A stretch of 64,000 nucleotides of DNA from JADJXM01 sp937967285 (GTDB lineage: Bacteria; Acidobacteriota; Blastocatellia; RBC074): contig JBFWQI010000008.1 in NCBI GenBank assembly GCA_050249535.1, positions 1 through 64,000 of the forward strand, read 5' to 3'. The first letter of the stretch is position 1. Each line of letters begins with the position of its first letter. Made by a program: the position numbers and the translations under genes. Positions 53,470-64,000 of the stretch are shown piece after piece. The notes below the pieces were generated by a model. The model made no database searches. It was not told where the DNA came from and was given only the letters and a program-made list of their open reading frames with translations.

Positions 53470-53555
53470 TGCACATCACGGTACCGGGAGCGATACCGAC
53501 CGGGTGCGCACCTGCACCACGGTACTGTACCGGGAGCGATAGCGACCGGGCACTT
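53470..53555. repeat. Imperfect direct repeat in intergenic gap
   Basis: GTACCGGGAGCGATACCGAC (about 53481-53500) recurs as GTACCGGGAGCGATAGCGAC (about 53527-53546), each with TGCAC-type flanks. The gap between ttcA and the next gene is otherwise featureless. Confidence 0.7.
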
Positions 53556-53593
53556 CCCGAAAACCCCAGATATCTCTGTCCGAGGAGGAATCG

Positions 53594-56215
53594 ATGTCGA
53601 ATCGTCACCCCAGATCCATCTCTAATCTGATTATTGCATCATTATTAATATGTTCATTTCTGATCTCGATTCCGGGCGGGCAGGCACAGGTCAGGAAAGC
53701 CGCGCGGAAGGAGCCCGGGAAGAAGGTCACGGGGACGCTGCTTCCGAACGGGTGGACTCTGACGCCCGAAGGCAGGCACATCGAGATCAGCGACCTGCCG
53801 CTGAACATGGTGATCACCCGCGACGGCCGCTACCTGCTCTCGACGACCAACGGCAACGGCGACCAGAACATCGATATCATCGATCTCAGATCGGGAGCAG
53901 TCACGCAGACGATTACGGTCAGCAAATCATGGCTGGGGATCGCATTCGCGCCCGACGGAAAGCGGTTCTTCGTTTCCGGCGGAGACGACAACGAGGTGAT
54001 GAGCTTCGATTTCGCGGACGGAAAGGCCTCAGCGAGCGGGAAGATCAATCTCGGCAGCGAGTCGTATCATTCGCTTGACGGGCGCGGGCGTGAAGCCGCG
54101 CGGCGCGAGGGCAAGGGAGAGTTCGCATTCCCCGCCGGCATCGCTGTTTCGCCCGACGGATCGAGGATGTTCGTCGCTGAGAACCTTTCGAACAAGGTCG
54201 CGGTGGTCGATGTCGCCCGGCAGAAGGTCGTGACCAAGGTTGAAGTCGGCGAATATCCGTACGACTGCGTGATCTCGAACGACGGCCGCCTGGTCTACAT
54301 CAGCAACTGGGGATCGAGGACAGTTTCGGTCATCGATACCGCCATCAATCAGGTGGTCGGGACGCTCTTTGTCGGCGACCATCCGAACGATCTCGAGCTG
54401 ACGCGCGACGGCAAGACGCTCTACGTCGCCAACGCCAACAGCAACACGGTCTCGGTGGTCGATATCGGGCAGGGACGCGAGATCGAGGCCATCTCGACGG
54501 CGCTCCATCCGAAATCGCCGATCGGCAGCACGCCCAATGCCGTGGCGCTCTCGCCTGACGAAAAGACGCTCTACATCGCCAACGCAGACAACAACAACGT
54601 GGCCGTGGTCGACGTATCGAAGCACGGCGAGAGCCGCGTTCAGGGTTTCATTCCGACCGGCTGGTATCCGACCTCCGTCCGGGCGAGTCTGGACGGCAAA
54701 CGGCTCTTCGTGGCCAGCGGCAAGGGGCTGATCTCGGGCGCCAATCCGAAGGGCCCCCAGCCGGGCAAACCGCGTGACCGGGACACGCAATACATCGGCA
54801 GCATGCTCAAGGGAGCGATCTCGATCATCGACCTGCCGACGCGAACCAGGCTGGCTCAGATGACGCGCCGCGTCTACGCCAACTCGCCCTACACCGACGA
54901 ACTGCTCAAGGCTGCGCGGCCGCCGGCTCACAAGACGGCGATCCCGGTGCGCGTCGGCGATCCGTCGCCGATCAAACACGTCATCTACATCGTCAAGGAG
55001 AACCGGACCTACGATCAGGTGCTCGGCGACATGCCCGAAGGCAACGGCGATCCGCAGCTCTGCCTCTTCGGCGAGGATGTGACGCCGAACCAGCACGCAC
55101 TGGCGCGCGAATTCGTGCTGCTCGATAACTTCTACGTCGATGCCGAAGTCTCCGCCGACGGACACAACTGGTCGATGGGCGCCTATGCCACCGACTACGT
55201 CGAAAAGACCTGGCCGACCAACTATTCCCGCCGCGGCCGGACCTACGATTACGAAGGCGGCAAGAAGATCTCGCGACCGACCGGCGGTTACATCTGGGAC
55301 TACTGCGCGCGGGCGGGAATCACATATCGGAGCTACGGCGAATTCATCGGCGTGCGTGACGTCAAGGCGGGCGGCGGAGGCGAAGCGGACCTCAACCGCG
55401 ACCGCGAACCGGGCAACGAGAACTATACTTCCGAGGACGCGCTCAAGGGTCACTTCAGCCCGACCTTTCCGCCCTACAATCTGGCGATCACCGACAACAC
55501 GCGCGTCGATCGCTGGCTGGAGGAGTTCCGCGAGTTCGAGAAGAACGGGCAATTGCCGCAGTTCCAGATCGTCCGGCTGGGCAACGATCATACATCCGGA
55601 ACGCGAGTCGGGGCGCCGACTCCGCGGGCCATGGTGGCCGAGAACGACCTGGCGGTCGGCCGGCTGGTCGAGGCCGTCAGCAACAGCCGTTACTGGGCGA
55701 ACACCGCGATCTTCATCCTCGAGGACGACGCTCAGAACGGACCTGATCACGTCGACGCTCATCGGTCGCCGGCTTTTGTGGTCAGCCCGTACACCAAGCG
55801 TAAATACGTCGATTCGACGATGTACACGACCTCGGGGATGCTGCGGACGATGGAGCTGATCCTCGGGCTGCCGCCGATGAGCCAGTATGACGCGGCGGCG
55901 ACTCCGATGTTCAACAGCTTCACCGATACCGCCGACCTGACGAAGTTCAGCCATCGCCCGGCGCGCATCGACCTGAACGAAAAGAACCAGCCCGACGCCC
56001 CGGGCGCCGGCCGCTCCGCCGAATTCGACTTCAGCAAGGAAGACATCCTGCCCGACATCGAATTCAACGAGATCATCTGGAAATCGGTCAGGGGAGCCAA
56101 TTCGATCATGCCCGCGCCGGTCCGCAGCGCCTTCGTCCGCGAACTGGATGACGACGATGACGATGATGAACACGAGAAGCGGCCCGCCGTTCAGAAGCCG
56201 AAAAAGCGCAGATGA
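53594..56215 (+). CDS. Secreted YVTN beta-propeller/phosphoesterase fusion
   Basis: The 873-residue protein has a signal peptide (about 10-32). A seven-bladed YVTN-type propeller follows (about 55-400; repeated pattern such as LYVANANSNTVSVVDI and LYIANADNNNVAVVDV). The phosphoesterase domain of the alkaline-phosphatase superfamily follows (about 455-800), with IKHVIYIVKENRTYDQVLGD, a DNFYVDAEVSADGHNW segment, and EDDAQNGPDHVDAHRSP near the end. The C-terminus is very acidic (seven Asp) then basic. The architecture is common in Acidobacteriota; substrate unknown. GAGGAGGAA lies before the ATG. Confidence 0.9.
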   Translation: MSNRHPRSISNLIIASLLICSFLISIPGGQAQVRKAARKEPGKKVTGTLLPNGWTLTPEGRHIEISDLPLNMVITRDGRYLLSTTNGNGDQNIDIIDLRSGAVTQTITVSKSWLGIAFAPDGKRFFVSGGDDNEVMSFDFADGKASASGKINLGSESYHSLDGRGREAARREGKGEFAFPAGIAVSPDGSRMFVAENLSNKVAVVDVARQKVVTKVEVGEYPYDCVISNDGRLVYISNWGSRTVSVIDTAINQVVGTLFVGDHPNDLELTRDGKTLYVANANSNTVSVVDIGQGREIEAISTALHPKSPIGSTPNAVALSPDEKTLYIANADNNNVAVVDVSKHGESRVQGFIPTGWYPTSVRASLDGKRLFVASGKGLISGANPKGPQPGKPRDRDTQYIGSMLKGAISIIDLPTRTRLAQMTRRVYANSPYTDELLKAARPPAHKTAIPVRVGDPSPIKHVIYIVKENRTYDQVLGDMPEGNGDPQLCLFGEDVTPNQHALAREFVLLDNFYVDAEVSADGHNWSMGAYATDYVEKTWPTNYSRRGRTYDYEGGKKISRPTGGYIWDYCARAGITYRSYGEFIGVRDVKAGGGGEADLNRDREPGNENYTSEDALKGHFSPTFPPYNLAITDNTRVDRWLEEFREFEKNGQLPQFQIVRLGNDHTSGTRVGAPTPRAMVAENDLAVGRLVEAVSNSRYWANTAIFILEDDAQNGPDHVDAHRSPAFVVSPYTKRKYVDSTMYTTSGMLRTMELILGLPPMSQYDAAATPMFNSFTDTADLTKFSHRPARIDLNEKNQPDAPGAGRSAEFDFSKEDILPDIEFNEIIWKSVRGANSIMPAPVRSAFVRELDDDDDDDEHEKRPAVQKPKKRR

Positions 56216-56241
56216 TTGAATGAATGATAAAACTCGACCAC

Positions 56242-56279
56242 ACGGAGAGCACAGAGCCCGCCTCTGTGCTCTCCGTTTC
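56242..56279 (+). terminator. Perfect 15-bp hairpin, probable terminator
   Basis: ACGGAGAGCACAGAG-CCCGC-CTCTGTGCTCTCCGT followed by TTCTC. It lies 27 bp after the propeller/phosphoesterase stop. The T-tract is short, so termination efficiency is uncertain. It belongs to the same style as the GCAGAG-type arms at 6781-6884. Confidence 0.6.
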
Positions 56280-56374
56280 TCTGCCTTGAATTAAATCGAA
56301 TATGATGGAGTCAATATCCGCCGATTGGTTTCCGTGATCCGGATTGCTAGAATGGTGTCATCAGGAGTGCAATT

Positions 56375-57031
56375 ATGATTGAAATCAATATCGGAGCGAC
56401 GGTCGAGAGCCGCGGGCACGAGATCGGAAGGATCGAGCGCGTGGTGCTGGACCGTGAAAATTACGAGGCGGCACATCTGGTAGTCCGGCGCGGAGGCGCG
56501 CTGAGCCAGAAACTTGTGGTCATGCCGCTGAGGTGGATCGTCGGTTCGGAGCATGACAAGGTCAGCATCGACCGGTCGGCTGAGGAACTGGAAAATCTGC
56601 CGCTGTTCGAAACGCAGCATTACGTCCGGCTCGACGAACTGGACCAGGAGCACCTCGAGCATCCGCGGTCGAAGGTCAAGCCGTCGGACTGGATCAACTA
56701 TTTCGTGCCGCTGGTGGCCAATGCGTTCGGGGATCCGCTGCACACGCCGGGCGTGGTCGTGACCGACCAGATGCTGGCGCCGAACGAGAGCGTCATCCGG
56801 CGGGGATTGCCCGTCGAATCGAGCGATTTTCACAAGATCGGCGAGGTGCAGGAGGTGCTTTTCAGCGAGCCCGACTGGCGGCTGAGCGGGCTGATCATCG
56901 CCCGCGGCGTGATGGTCCTGAGCCATCAGATGAAGATCCCGGCCGACTGGGTGAGCAAGCTCGAGAAGGAGAGGATCATCCTCAACCGGACGAAGGAACA
57001 GATCGAAGCCTGGGAACGGCAGCAGAAATAG
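56375..57031 (+). CDS. PRC-barrel-like protein
   Basis: The 218-residue cytosolic protein starts with a PRC-barrel pattern (about 3-80; GATVESRGHEIGRIERVVLD, AAHLVVRRGG, LVVMPLRWI). A second barrel-like half appears near 140-215 (LPVESSDFHKIGEVQEVLFS, LSGLIIARGVMVLSHQMKIP). PRC-barrels occur in photosynthetic reaction centre H subunits and in RNA-processing or stress proteins; which applies is unknown. Ten bp separate it from hemN. Confidence 0.8.
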   Translation: MIEINIGATVESRGHEIGRIERVVLDRENYEAAHLVVRRGGALSQKLVVMPLRWIVGSEHDKVSIDRSAEELENLPLFETQHYVRLDELDQEHLEHPRSKVKPSDWINYFVPLVANAFGDPLHTPGVVVTDQMLAPNESVIRRGLPVESSDFHKIGEVQEVLFSEPDWRLSGLIIARGVMVLSHQMKIPADWVSKLEKERIILNRTKEQIEAWERQQK

Positions 57032-57040
57032 AGTAGTAGA

Positions 57041-58455
<1,415 letters not shown>

Positions 58456-58456
<1 letters not shown>

Positions 58457-59975
58457 TGGATCGAAGAAGATTCATACGACAATCGGCGCTGGCAATATCA
58501 GGCATTGCATTTCCGGCGATCGTCCGGTCGCAGTCGGCACGGCCGCAGCTTCCTTTCGGGGTGCAGAGCGGTGACGTTTCGGGCGGGCGCGCGATCGTCT
58601 GGAGCCGTTCGGACCGGCCGGCGCGGATGATCGTCGAATGGGACACGACCAACGCATTTCGCAACGTGCGGCGGATCGCCGGTCCGGCGGCGATCGAGAC
58701 GACGGACTTCACCGCGCGCGTCGATCTGTCGGGACTGCCGGCGGGTCAGCGGATCTTCTATCGCGTCAAATTTCAATCGCTCGAGGACTTGCGGGAGTAC
58801 AGCGACCCGGTCATCGGCAGCCTCAGCACGACTCCCGCAACGCGCCGCGATGTCAGCTTCGTCTGGGGCGGTGACGTCTGCGGCCAGGGCTGGGGCATCA
58901 ATCCCGATTTCGGCGGAATGAAGATCTACCGGTCGATGCTCGATGCGCGTCCCGACTTCTTTATCCACTCAGGCGATACGATATACGCCGACAATCCGAT
59001 CCAGGCCGAAGTCAGACTCGACGACGGCGCGATCTGGAGGAATCTGACGACTCCCGAAAAATCGAAGGTCGCCGAGACGCTCGATGAATTCCGCGGCAAT
59101 CACCGCTACAACCTGCTCGACGATAATGTCCGGCGGTTCAACGCCGAGGTCCCGATGCTGGCTCAGTGGGACGATCACGAGGTCCGCAACAACTGGTATC
59201 CGGGCCAGATCATCGAAGACGAAAAATACCGTGTCAAAAGCGCCGACCTGCTGGCCGCTCGCGGCAGGCAGGCGTTCCTGGATTACACGCCGATCAGGTT
59301 TCAGCCTGAAGATCCGGAACGCATCTACCGGGCATACGATTACGGTCCGCTGCTCGATGTCATCCTGCTGGACGAGCGGAGCTACCGCGGCCCGAATACG
59401 ACCAACCGGCAGACTTCGATGAGCGCCGAGACCGACTTCCTCGGCTCGACGCAGTTGGAATGGGTCAAGCGGCGGCTGCTGAGCTCGCGTTCGAGGTGGA
59501 AGGTCATCGCCAGCGACATGCCGATCGGATTGATCGTCGGCGATTACGGCGGAAAGTTCGAGAACTGCGCCAACGGCGACGGCCCGGCTCTGGGGCGCGA
59601 ACTGGAAGTCGCGGACCTGCTCCGCTTCATCAAACGCAACCGGATCAGAAACGTCGTCTGGGTGACGGCCGATGTTCATTACGCGGCGGCACATTACTAC
59701 GATCCTTCAAAGGCGCAGTTTCAGGACTTCGAGCCCTTCTGGGAGTTCGTCGCCGGCCCCTTGAACGCGGGCACGTTCGGGCCCGGCCGGCTCGACAACA
59801 CGTTCGGCCCGCAGGTCAGGTTCACGGGCATCCCGCAGGGGATGAAAGGCAACCGCTCACCGAAGGACGGCTTCCAGTTCTTCGGAAAGGTGAAGATCGA
59901 CGGCAAGACCGGAACCATGACCGTCAGCCTGCATAACATCGACGGAAAGCTGCTTTACGGCATAGACCTGAATTA

Positions 59976-59976
<1 letters not shown>
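58456..59976 (+). CDS. phoD: Tat-exported PhoD-type alkaline phosphatase
   Basis: The 506-residue protein begins with a twin-arginine signal (DRRRFIRQSALAISG, about 2-16). A PhoD N-terminal Ig-like domain follows. The catalytic domain has WGGDVCGQGW (about 136-145), FIHSGDTIYAD (about 168-178), QWDDHEVRNNW (about 236-246) and VTADVHYAAAHYY (about 400-412), the Fe/Ca site ligands. It hydrolyses phosphomonoesters or diesters outside the cytosol. The start overlaps the hemN stop by one base (TGATG). The downstream AAACTGG repeat begins at its stop codon. Confidence 0.93.
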
Positions 59977-60131
<155 letters not shown>

Positions 60132-60134
60132 ATC

Positions 60135-61046
60135 ATGAAGACCAGAATATTCCTGATCGCAATAATTCTGGTGATTCTCGTCCCGGCGGCGGGCGTACGC
60201 GGCTGGGGGGCTCACGGGCATGAGATCTCGGGCCGGGCGGCAGCGATGAGGCTGCCGCAAAAGATGCCGCATTTTTTCCGCAGAGCTGTCGACCAGTTGA
60301 GTTATCTCAACCCCGAGCCGGACCGCTGGCGGGACCGCGCCGAGTCGAACATCGACCGGGCGATGGATTCAGCCGCCGCTCCCGATCATTTTCTGGACAT
60401 GGAGCTTGTCCCGGAATCGGCCGCCAAGGCGCTCAACCGGTACGATTTCACGGCCGAGATGATCAAAGCCGGGCAGAAACCGACCACGGCCGGCTTCGTC
60501 CAGTACCGGATCCTCGAGCTTTTTCAGCGGCTGAGGGTCGAGTTCAGATTGTGGCGCGCAGAGAAGAGCCCTGTTAAACGTCGCTTCATCGAAGAACGCA
60601 TAATTAATGATGCGGGGATTCTGGGCCACTATGTCTCGGACACGGCCAACCCGCACCATACGACGATCCATTTCAACGGATGGACCGGAAACAATCCGAA
60701 CGGGTACACGACCTACTCGCGGGAGCGCGGGATCCATTTCAGGTTCGAGGATGAGTACGTCGGCGCGCAGATCAAGCTGAACGACGTCCTGCCACTGGTT
60801 ACGATGACGCCGGTCGTCCTCGACAACCCACGGCAGGCGATCTGGGACCATCTCAAGAGGACCCACGCGCTGGTCGAACAACTCTATATTCTGGATAAGA
60901 AGGAGCAGTTCAGCGCGACCAACACTTCGGCCGAGCACAAGAGCTTTGTTTCGGCGAGGCTGGCGGCCGGCGCATCGATGCTGAGGGACCTCTGGTGGAC
61001 GGCCTGGATGACGAGCGAGCTTCCTCCGCCCGGTTCAGTTCCGTAA
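60135..61046 (+). CDS. Secreted P1-nuclease/phospholipase C-like zinc hydrolase
   Basis: The 303-residue protein has a signal peptide (about 1-21), after which the mature chain starts WGAHGHEISGRAA. This is the N-terminal tryptophan plus histidine arrangement that binds zinc in S1/P1 nucleases and phospholipase C. Further candidate ligands are APDHFLDME (about 78-86), GHYVSDTANPHHTT (about 161-174) and a late histidine. It may cleave nucleic acids or phospholipids; the family alone cannot decide. The ATG at 60135 is used because the upstream frame is repeat DNA. Confidence 0.82.
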   Translation: MKTRIFLIAIILVILVPAAGVRGWGAHGHEISGRAAAMRLPQKMPHFFRRAVDQLSYLNPEPDRWRDRAESNIDRAMDSAAAPDHFLDMELVPESAAKALNRYDFTAEMIKAGQKPTTAGFVQYRILELFQRLRVEFRLWRAEKSPVKRRFIEERIINDAGILGHYVSDTANPHHTTIHFNGWTGNNPNGYTTYSRERGIHFRFEDEYVGAQIKLNDVLPLVTMTPVVLDNPRQAIWDHLKRTHALVEQLYILDKKEQFSATNTSAEHKSFVSARLAAGASMLRDLWWTAWMTSELPPPGSVP

Positions 61047-61054
61047 AGGCCGGA

Positions 61055-61552
61055 TCACCAGCCCCAGGTTTCCGGGTCGCCCTTGAACGGTCCGACGATA
61101 TCGCCCGTGATCCATCCGCCGTAAAAATCGCCCGGCTGGGCCGTGACCTGCTCTTCATCGACGTAACAGGCATCGACGCGAGTCGGGTAGAAGGCGAGAT
61201 AACCGGCGATCCCTGAATACGAAGATGTCGGCGAATCGTAGCTCCACGCGGCGTTTTCGGACCTCCCGGATTCGGTGACGATCGACCAGTAGGAAGCTGG
61301 TCCCTTCCATTCGCAGTAGCTGCTTCGATTCGTCCGAACCATCAGATCCATGCGAACATCGGCGGGCGGGATGTAATAGACGGGAGGATGGCTGGTTTCG
61401 AGCACGCGCATGGCTTGCGTCGAATCCGCGATCACGATCCCTTTGAAAATTACTCTGATTCTTTTGCCTGAGATTTCAAGGCGAGGCGGGCGGGGATAAT
61501 CCCAGACCGATTCCTGACCCGGCAGAGGAATGATGCGATTGGGTATCTTCAT
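61055..61552 (-). CDS. DUF427 domain protein
   Basis: The 165-residue protein is a DUF427 beta-rich domain, shown by GKRIRVIFKGIVIADS (about 29-44), RVLETSHPPVYYIPPADV (about 49-66) and SYCEWKGPASYW (about 78-89). Near the end lie FYPTRVDACYVDEEQV and GGWITGDIVGPFKG. Biochemical role unknown; the conserved aromatic residues suggest a small-molecule site. The ATG at 61552 is favoured; a longer frame has no support. It is convergent with the preceding gene (8 bp between stops). Confidence 0.88.
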   Translation of the reverse strand: MKIPNRIIPLPGQESVWDYPRPPRLEISGKRIRVIFKGIVIADSTQAMRVLETSHPPVYYIPPADVRMDLMVRTNRSSYCEWKGPASYWSIVTESGRSENAAWSYDSPTSSYSGIAGYLAFYPTRVDACYVDEEQVTAQPGDFYGGWITGDIVGPFKGDPETWGW

Positions 61553-61650
61553 TGGCGTTTTTCGAAAAAAATAAGGCTGCCCGGGCCCCCAACGATTACA
61601 CCCCAACTGCATAATCAAAACCCGGACAGCCTGTCCTAAATCGAGGCTGA

Positions 61651-61691
<41 letters not shown>

Positions 61692-61766
61692 CGATCAACC
61701 CCTCTTCGCTGTCAAAAGCAATATCGCAGCTAATTGTCTTTGATTTGTCACGAAGCGGTTGAAAAT

Positions 61767-62330
61767 ATGAGGCATCCATCTTTATTGAACAGAAAGCGTT
61801 CGGTGCTGGTGATCATCGACGTGCAGGAAGCATTTCGACCGGTAATCGACGGGTTCGATGCGCTGACGGCGAGGGTGGCGACAGCGGTCAAAGCCTTCAG
61901 GCTGCTCGACCTGCCGATCATCATCACCGAACAGTATCCGAAAGGACTGGGCCGGACGGTTCACGAGATCGCGGATCACCTGGCGCCCGGCAGCGATCCG
62001 GTTGAAAAGATATCATTTTCGGCCTGCGGAGCGCAGGAGTTCGACACGAGGCTCCGCGAACTGCACGCCGAACAATTGATAGTCTGCGGCATCGAGGCGC
62101 ACATCTGCGTCAGCCAGACCGTCCACGACCTGCTGCACCAGGGTTATCAGGTCCATCTGCTGAGCGATGCGGTCGCGACCCGACTGCCACACAACCGCGA
62201 GGTCGGAATCGAGAGGATGTCCCGCGCCGGCGCGATCGTCTCATCGATCGAAATGGCGCTCTTCGAGCTCTGCCCGGCCGGAACGCCCGAGTTCAGAGCC
62301 ATGCAGGAACTCGTCAAATCATTGAGCTGA
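61767..62330 (+). CDS. Isochorismatase-family cysteine hydrolase
   Basis: The 187-residue protein has the Asp-Lys-Cys catalytic triad of the family: VIIDVQEAF (about 15-23), EQYPKGLGRT (about 55-64) and CGIEAHICVSQTVHDLL (about 108-124). Members hydrolyse nicotinamide, isochorismate or other amides; the length and the EAHVC-type motif place it with the YcaC/nicotinamidase-related group of unknown substrate. The start at 61767 is chosen over a TTG 11 codons upstream. It overlaps the next gene by one base. Confidence 0.88.
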   Translation: MRHPSLLNRKRSVLVIIDVQEAFRPVIDGFDALTARVATAVKAFRLLDLPIIITEQYPKGLGRTVHEIADHLAPGSDPVEKISFSACGAQEFDTRLRELHAEQLIVCGIEAHICVSQTVHDLLHQGYQVHLLSDAVATRLPHNREVGIERMSRAGAIVSSIEMALFELCPAGTPEFRAMQELVKSLS

Positions 62331-63268
62331 TGAAATCGAAATACGGTCTGCCAGACGATTTCGCCGAGACGGCCGCCGCACGGATAATGACCGGTCGCCG
62401 CCCCGCGGGTGATACGCTCCGCATTCTGACAGAGGAGGACTGGGAGTCCTGGCGGCGTAACGGATACCTCCATCTGCGCGATGTCGTTCCGGCGGAACTG
62501 CTCGAACCCGTCATCGATCTGGCATGGGAGTTTCAGGAGATGAGCACTGACGATCCCGAAAGCTGGTACAGGCGCGAGCCGGCGCGCATCGGGATGGAGG
62601 AGCTGAACTTCAGCGGCATGGTCGAGGTCTACAACCATCAGGCGCTCTGGGACGTTCGGCAGCATCCGAAGATCCATCGCATCTTTGCCGATCTCTGGGG
62701 AACCGAAAAACTATGGGTGACGATCGACCGGCTGAACCTCAACCTGCCTGTCCGCCCCGGCAACGATTTCAGGGGATTCATTCACTGGGACATCGATACC
62801 GGCCGCGATCCGCTGCCGGTCAACCTCCAGGGAGTCCTTTCGCTCAGCGATTCGACGGTCGAGACCGGAGGTTTCCAGTGCGTCCCTGAGATCTATCGGA
62901 ATTTCAGCCAGTGGGTAAGGACGCAACCCCCGGATCGCAATACCTGGATGCCCGATGTCGCCGGCTGCGAGGTCCTCCAGATCGAAACCCGCCCCGGCGA
63001 CATGCTGATCTGGAACAGCCTGCTGCCGCACGGCATCAGGCCCAACCGTTCGAACAGGCCGCGCCTGGCAATGTACATCACGATGTTTCCGGCCCAGGAA
63101 GAGAACGAAGAACTAAGGCAGTGGCGGATCTCGTCGTGGCGCGACCGGATCGCTCCCGAAGGCATGGCCTTCCCGGGCGATCCCCGCAAATGGGAGCAGA
63201 CGCGTTACCGGCGGGCTGAATTGAACGGACTCGGCGAGAAACTGCTCGGACTGCAATCGTGGGAGTAA
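62330..63268 (+). CDS. Phytanoyl-CoA dioxygenase family protein
   Basis: The 312-residue protein is a non-haem Fe(II)/2-oxoglutarate dioxygenase of the PhyH fold. The iron site HxD is in FIHWDIDT (about 147-154), the distal His in SLLPHGIRPN (about 228-237) and the 2-oxoglutarate arginine in NRPRLAMYI. LHLRDVVPAELLEP (about 45-58) is the usual N-terminal strand and helix. Substrate unknown. One-base overlap with the isochorismatase-like gene suggests one transcript. Confidence 0.88.
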   Translation: MKSKYGLPDDFAETAAARIMTGRRPAGDTLRILTEEDWESWRRNGYLHLRDVVPAELLEPVIDLAWEFQEMSTDDPESWYRREPARIGMEELNFSGMVEVYNHQALWDVRQHPKIHRIFADLWGTEKLWVTIDRLNLNLPVRPGNDFRGFIHWDIDTGRDPLPVNLQGVLSLSDSTVETGGFQCVPEIYRNFSQWVRTQPPDRNTWMPDVAGCEVLQIETRPGDMLIWNSLLPHGIRPNRSNRPRLAMYITMFPAQEENEELRQWRISSWRDRIAPEGMAFPGDPRKWEQTRYRRAELNGLGEKLLGLQSWE

Positions 63269-63590
63269 AAAAGATCATCCACAAAGTTCACGAAGAATCA
63301 CAAAGATTCAGTTATTCTTCGTGAAGCTTCGCGTCCTTGTGGATTACGAATGATCTCTGTAAAGTTTTATCTATTTTAGATCATCCACAAAGTTCACGAA
63401 GAATCACAAAGATTCAGTTATTCTTCGTGAAGCTTCGCGTCCTTGTGGATTACGAATGATCTCTGTAAAGTTTTATCTATTTTAGATCATCCACAAAGGA
63501 CACGAAGGATCACAAAGATTTCAGTTATTCTTCGTGAGGCTTCGTGTCCTTTGTGGATTACGAATGGTCTCTGAAGGGTTGTTATCTCGT
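63269..63590. repeat. Three tandem units of about 105 bp with internal hairpins
   Basis: Units starting near 63273, 63378 and 63485 share GATCATCCACAAAG, a central GATTCAGTTATTC and TTGTGGATTACGAAT. Within each unit CACAAAG-type and CTTTGTG/CTTGTGG-type arms are inverted and can form a long hairpin. The first two units are nearly identical and the third has diverged (GGACACGAAGG version). No gene is present. Confidence 0.85.

Positions 63591-64000
<410 letters not shown>

Noticed and set aside
54029..56173. 714-codon minus-strand frame opposite the propeller/phosphoesterase
   Set aside because: The plus-strand gene has clear YVTN repeats and catalytic motifs; the antisense frame is compositional.

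Overview
This 64 kb, GC-rich window (about 60% GC by eye) is a bacterial chromosome segment. The best taxonomic guess is Acidobacteriota, Blastocatellia-like. This is inferred from the VWA-domain secreted protein of the type common in that phylum, the carboxypeptidase-regulatory plus beta-barrel protein, the many M16-like and phosphoesterase genes, and intergenic short repeats built from AAAGTAG and AAACTGG heptamers. No rRNA, tRNA, phage or insertion-sequence gene was seen.

Layout. 1-262 holds palindromic repeats. 262-6672 is a minus-strand cluster: VWA protein, WalJ-like MBL hydrolase, zinc-ribbon membrane protein, ABC ATPase, ABC permease and an active M16 peptidase. 6712-8315 has no gene. 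It contains what I consider the most unusual item here, a roughly 0.87 kb stretch (7089-7960) that reads as a large modular structured RNA (or DNA-hairpin element). It has four tandem modules, each with two hairpins whose stems covary and whose loops carry ACGGGG. 8316-16098 encodes an SbcD/Mre11 nuclease, a GT21-like glycosyltransferase, a beta-barrel protein and a large PDZ/multi-TM/GAF/PAS histidine kinase. 16267-21255 is a complete group 3b [NiFe]-hydrogenase (sulfhydrogenase-type) operon: beta, cNMP-domain protein, gamma, delta, alpha and maturation protease. It is preceded by a good sigma-54 promoter match. 21259-29075 encodes ion transport and stress functions: Ca2+ P-type ATPase, CNNM/CorC, CBS pair, baeRF3 protein and an SLC13 permease. 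29370-32918 has two ceramidase-like paralogues (the second frameshifted) and a PIG-L deacetylase. 32984-42222 encodes a TPR protein, a secreted duplicated-domain protein, hemolysin III, MscS, a membrane pyrophosphatase, an Nramp-related transporter and DedA.

42329-48114 looks like an envelope-stress module: HtrA, a GlsB-like membrane protein and a BON-domain protein on the minus strand, with a sensor kinase and an NtrC-type sigma-54 activator divergently on the plus strand. The BON gene has a near-perfect -24/-12 promoter, so I infer that the adjacent activator controls it. 48336-63268 holds an M16-like protein with no zinc motif in either half, ThiL, TtcA, a YVTN-propeller/phosphoesterase, a PRC-barrel protein, HemN, a Tat-exported PhoD, a P1-nuclease-like hydrolase, DUF427, an isochorismatase and a phytanoyl-CoA dioxygenase family protein. 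The window ends inside a glycine-rich secreted-type gene.

Intergenic spaces are rich in hairpin-forming repeats of at least five sequence flavours. Several lie exactly at gene ends and some supply stop codons or act as terminators.
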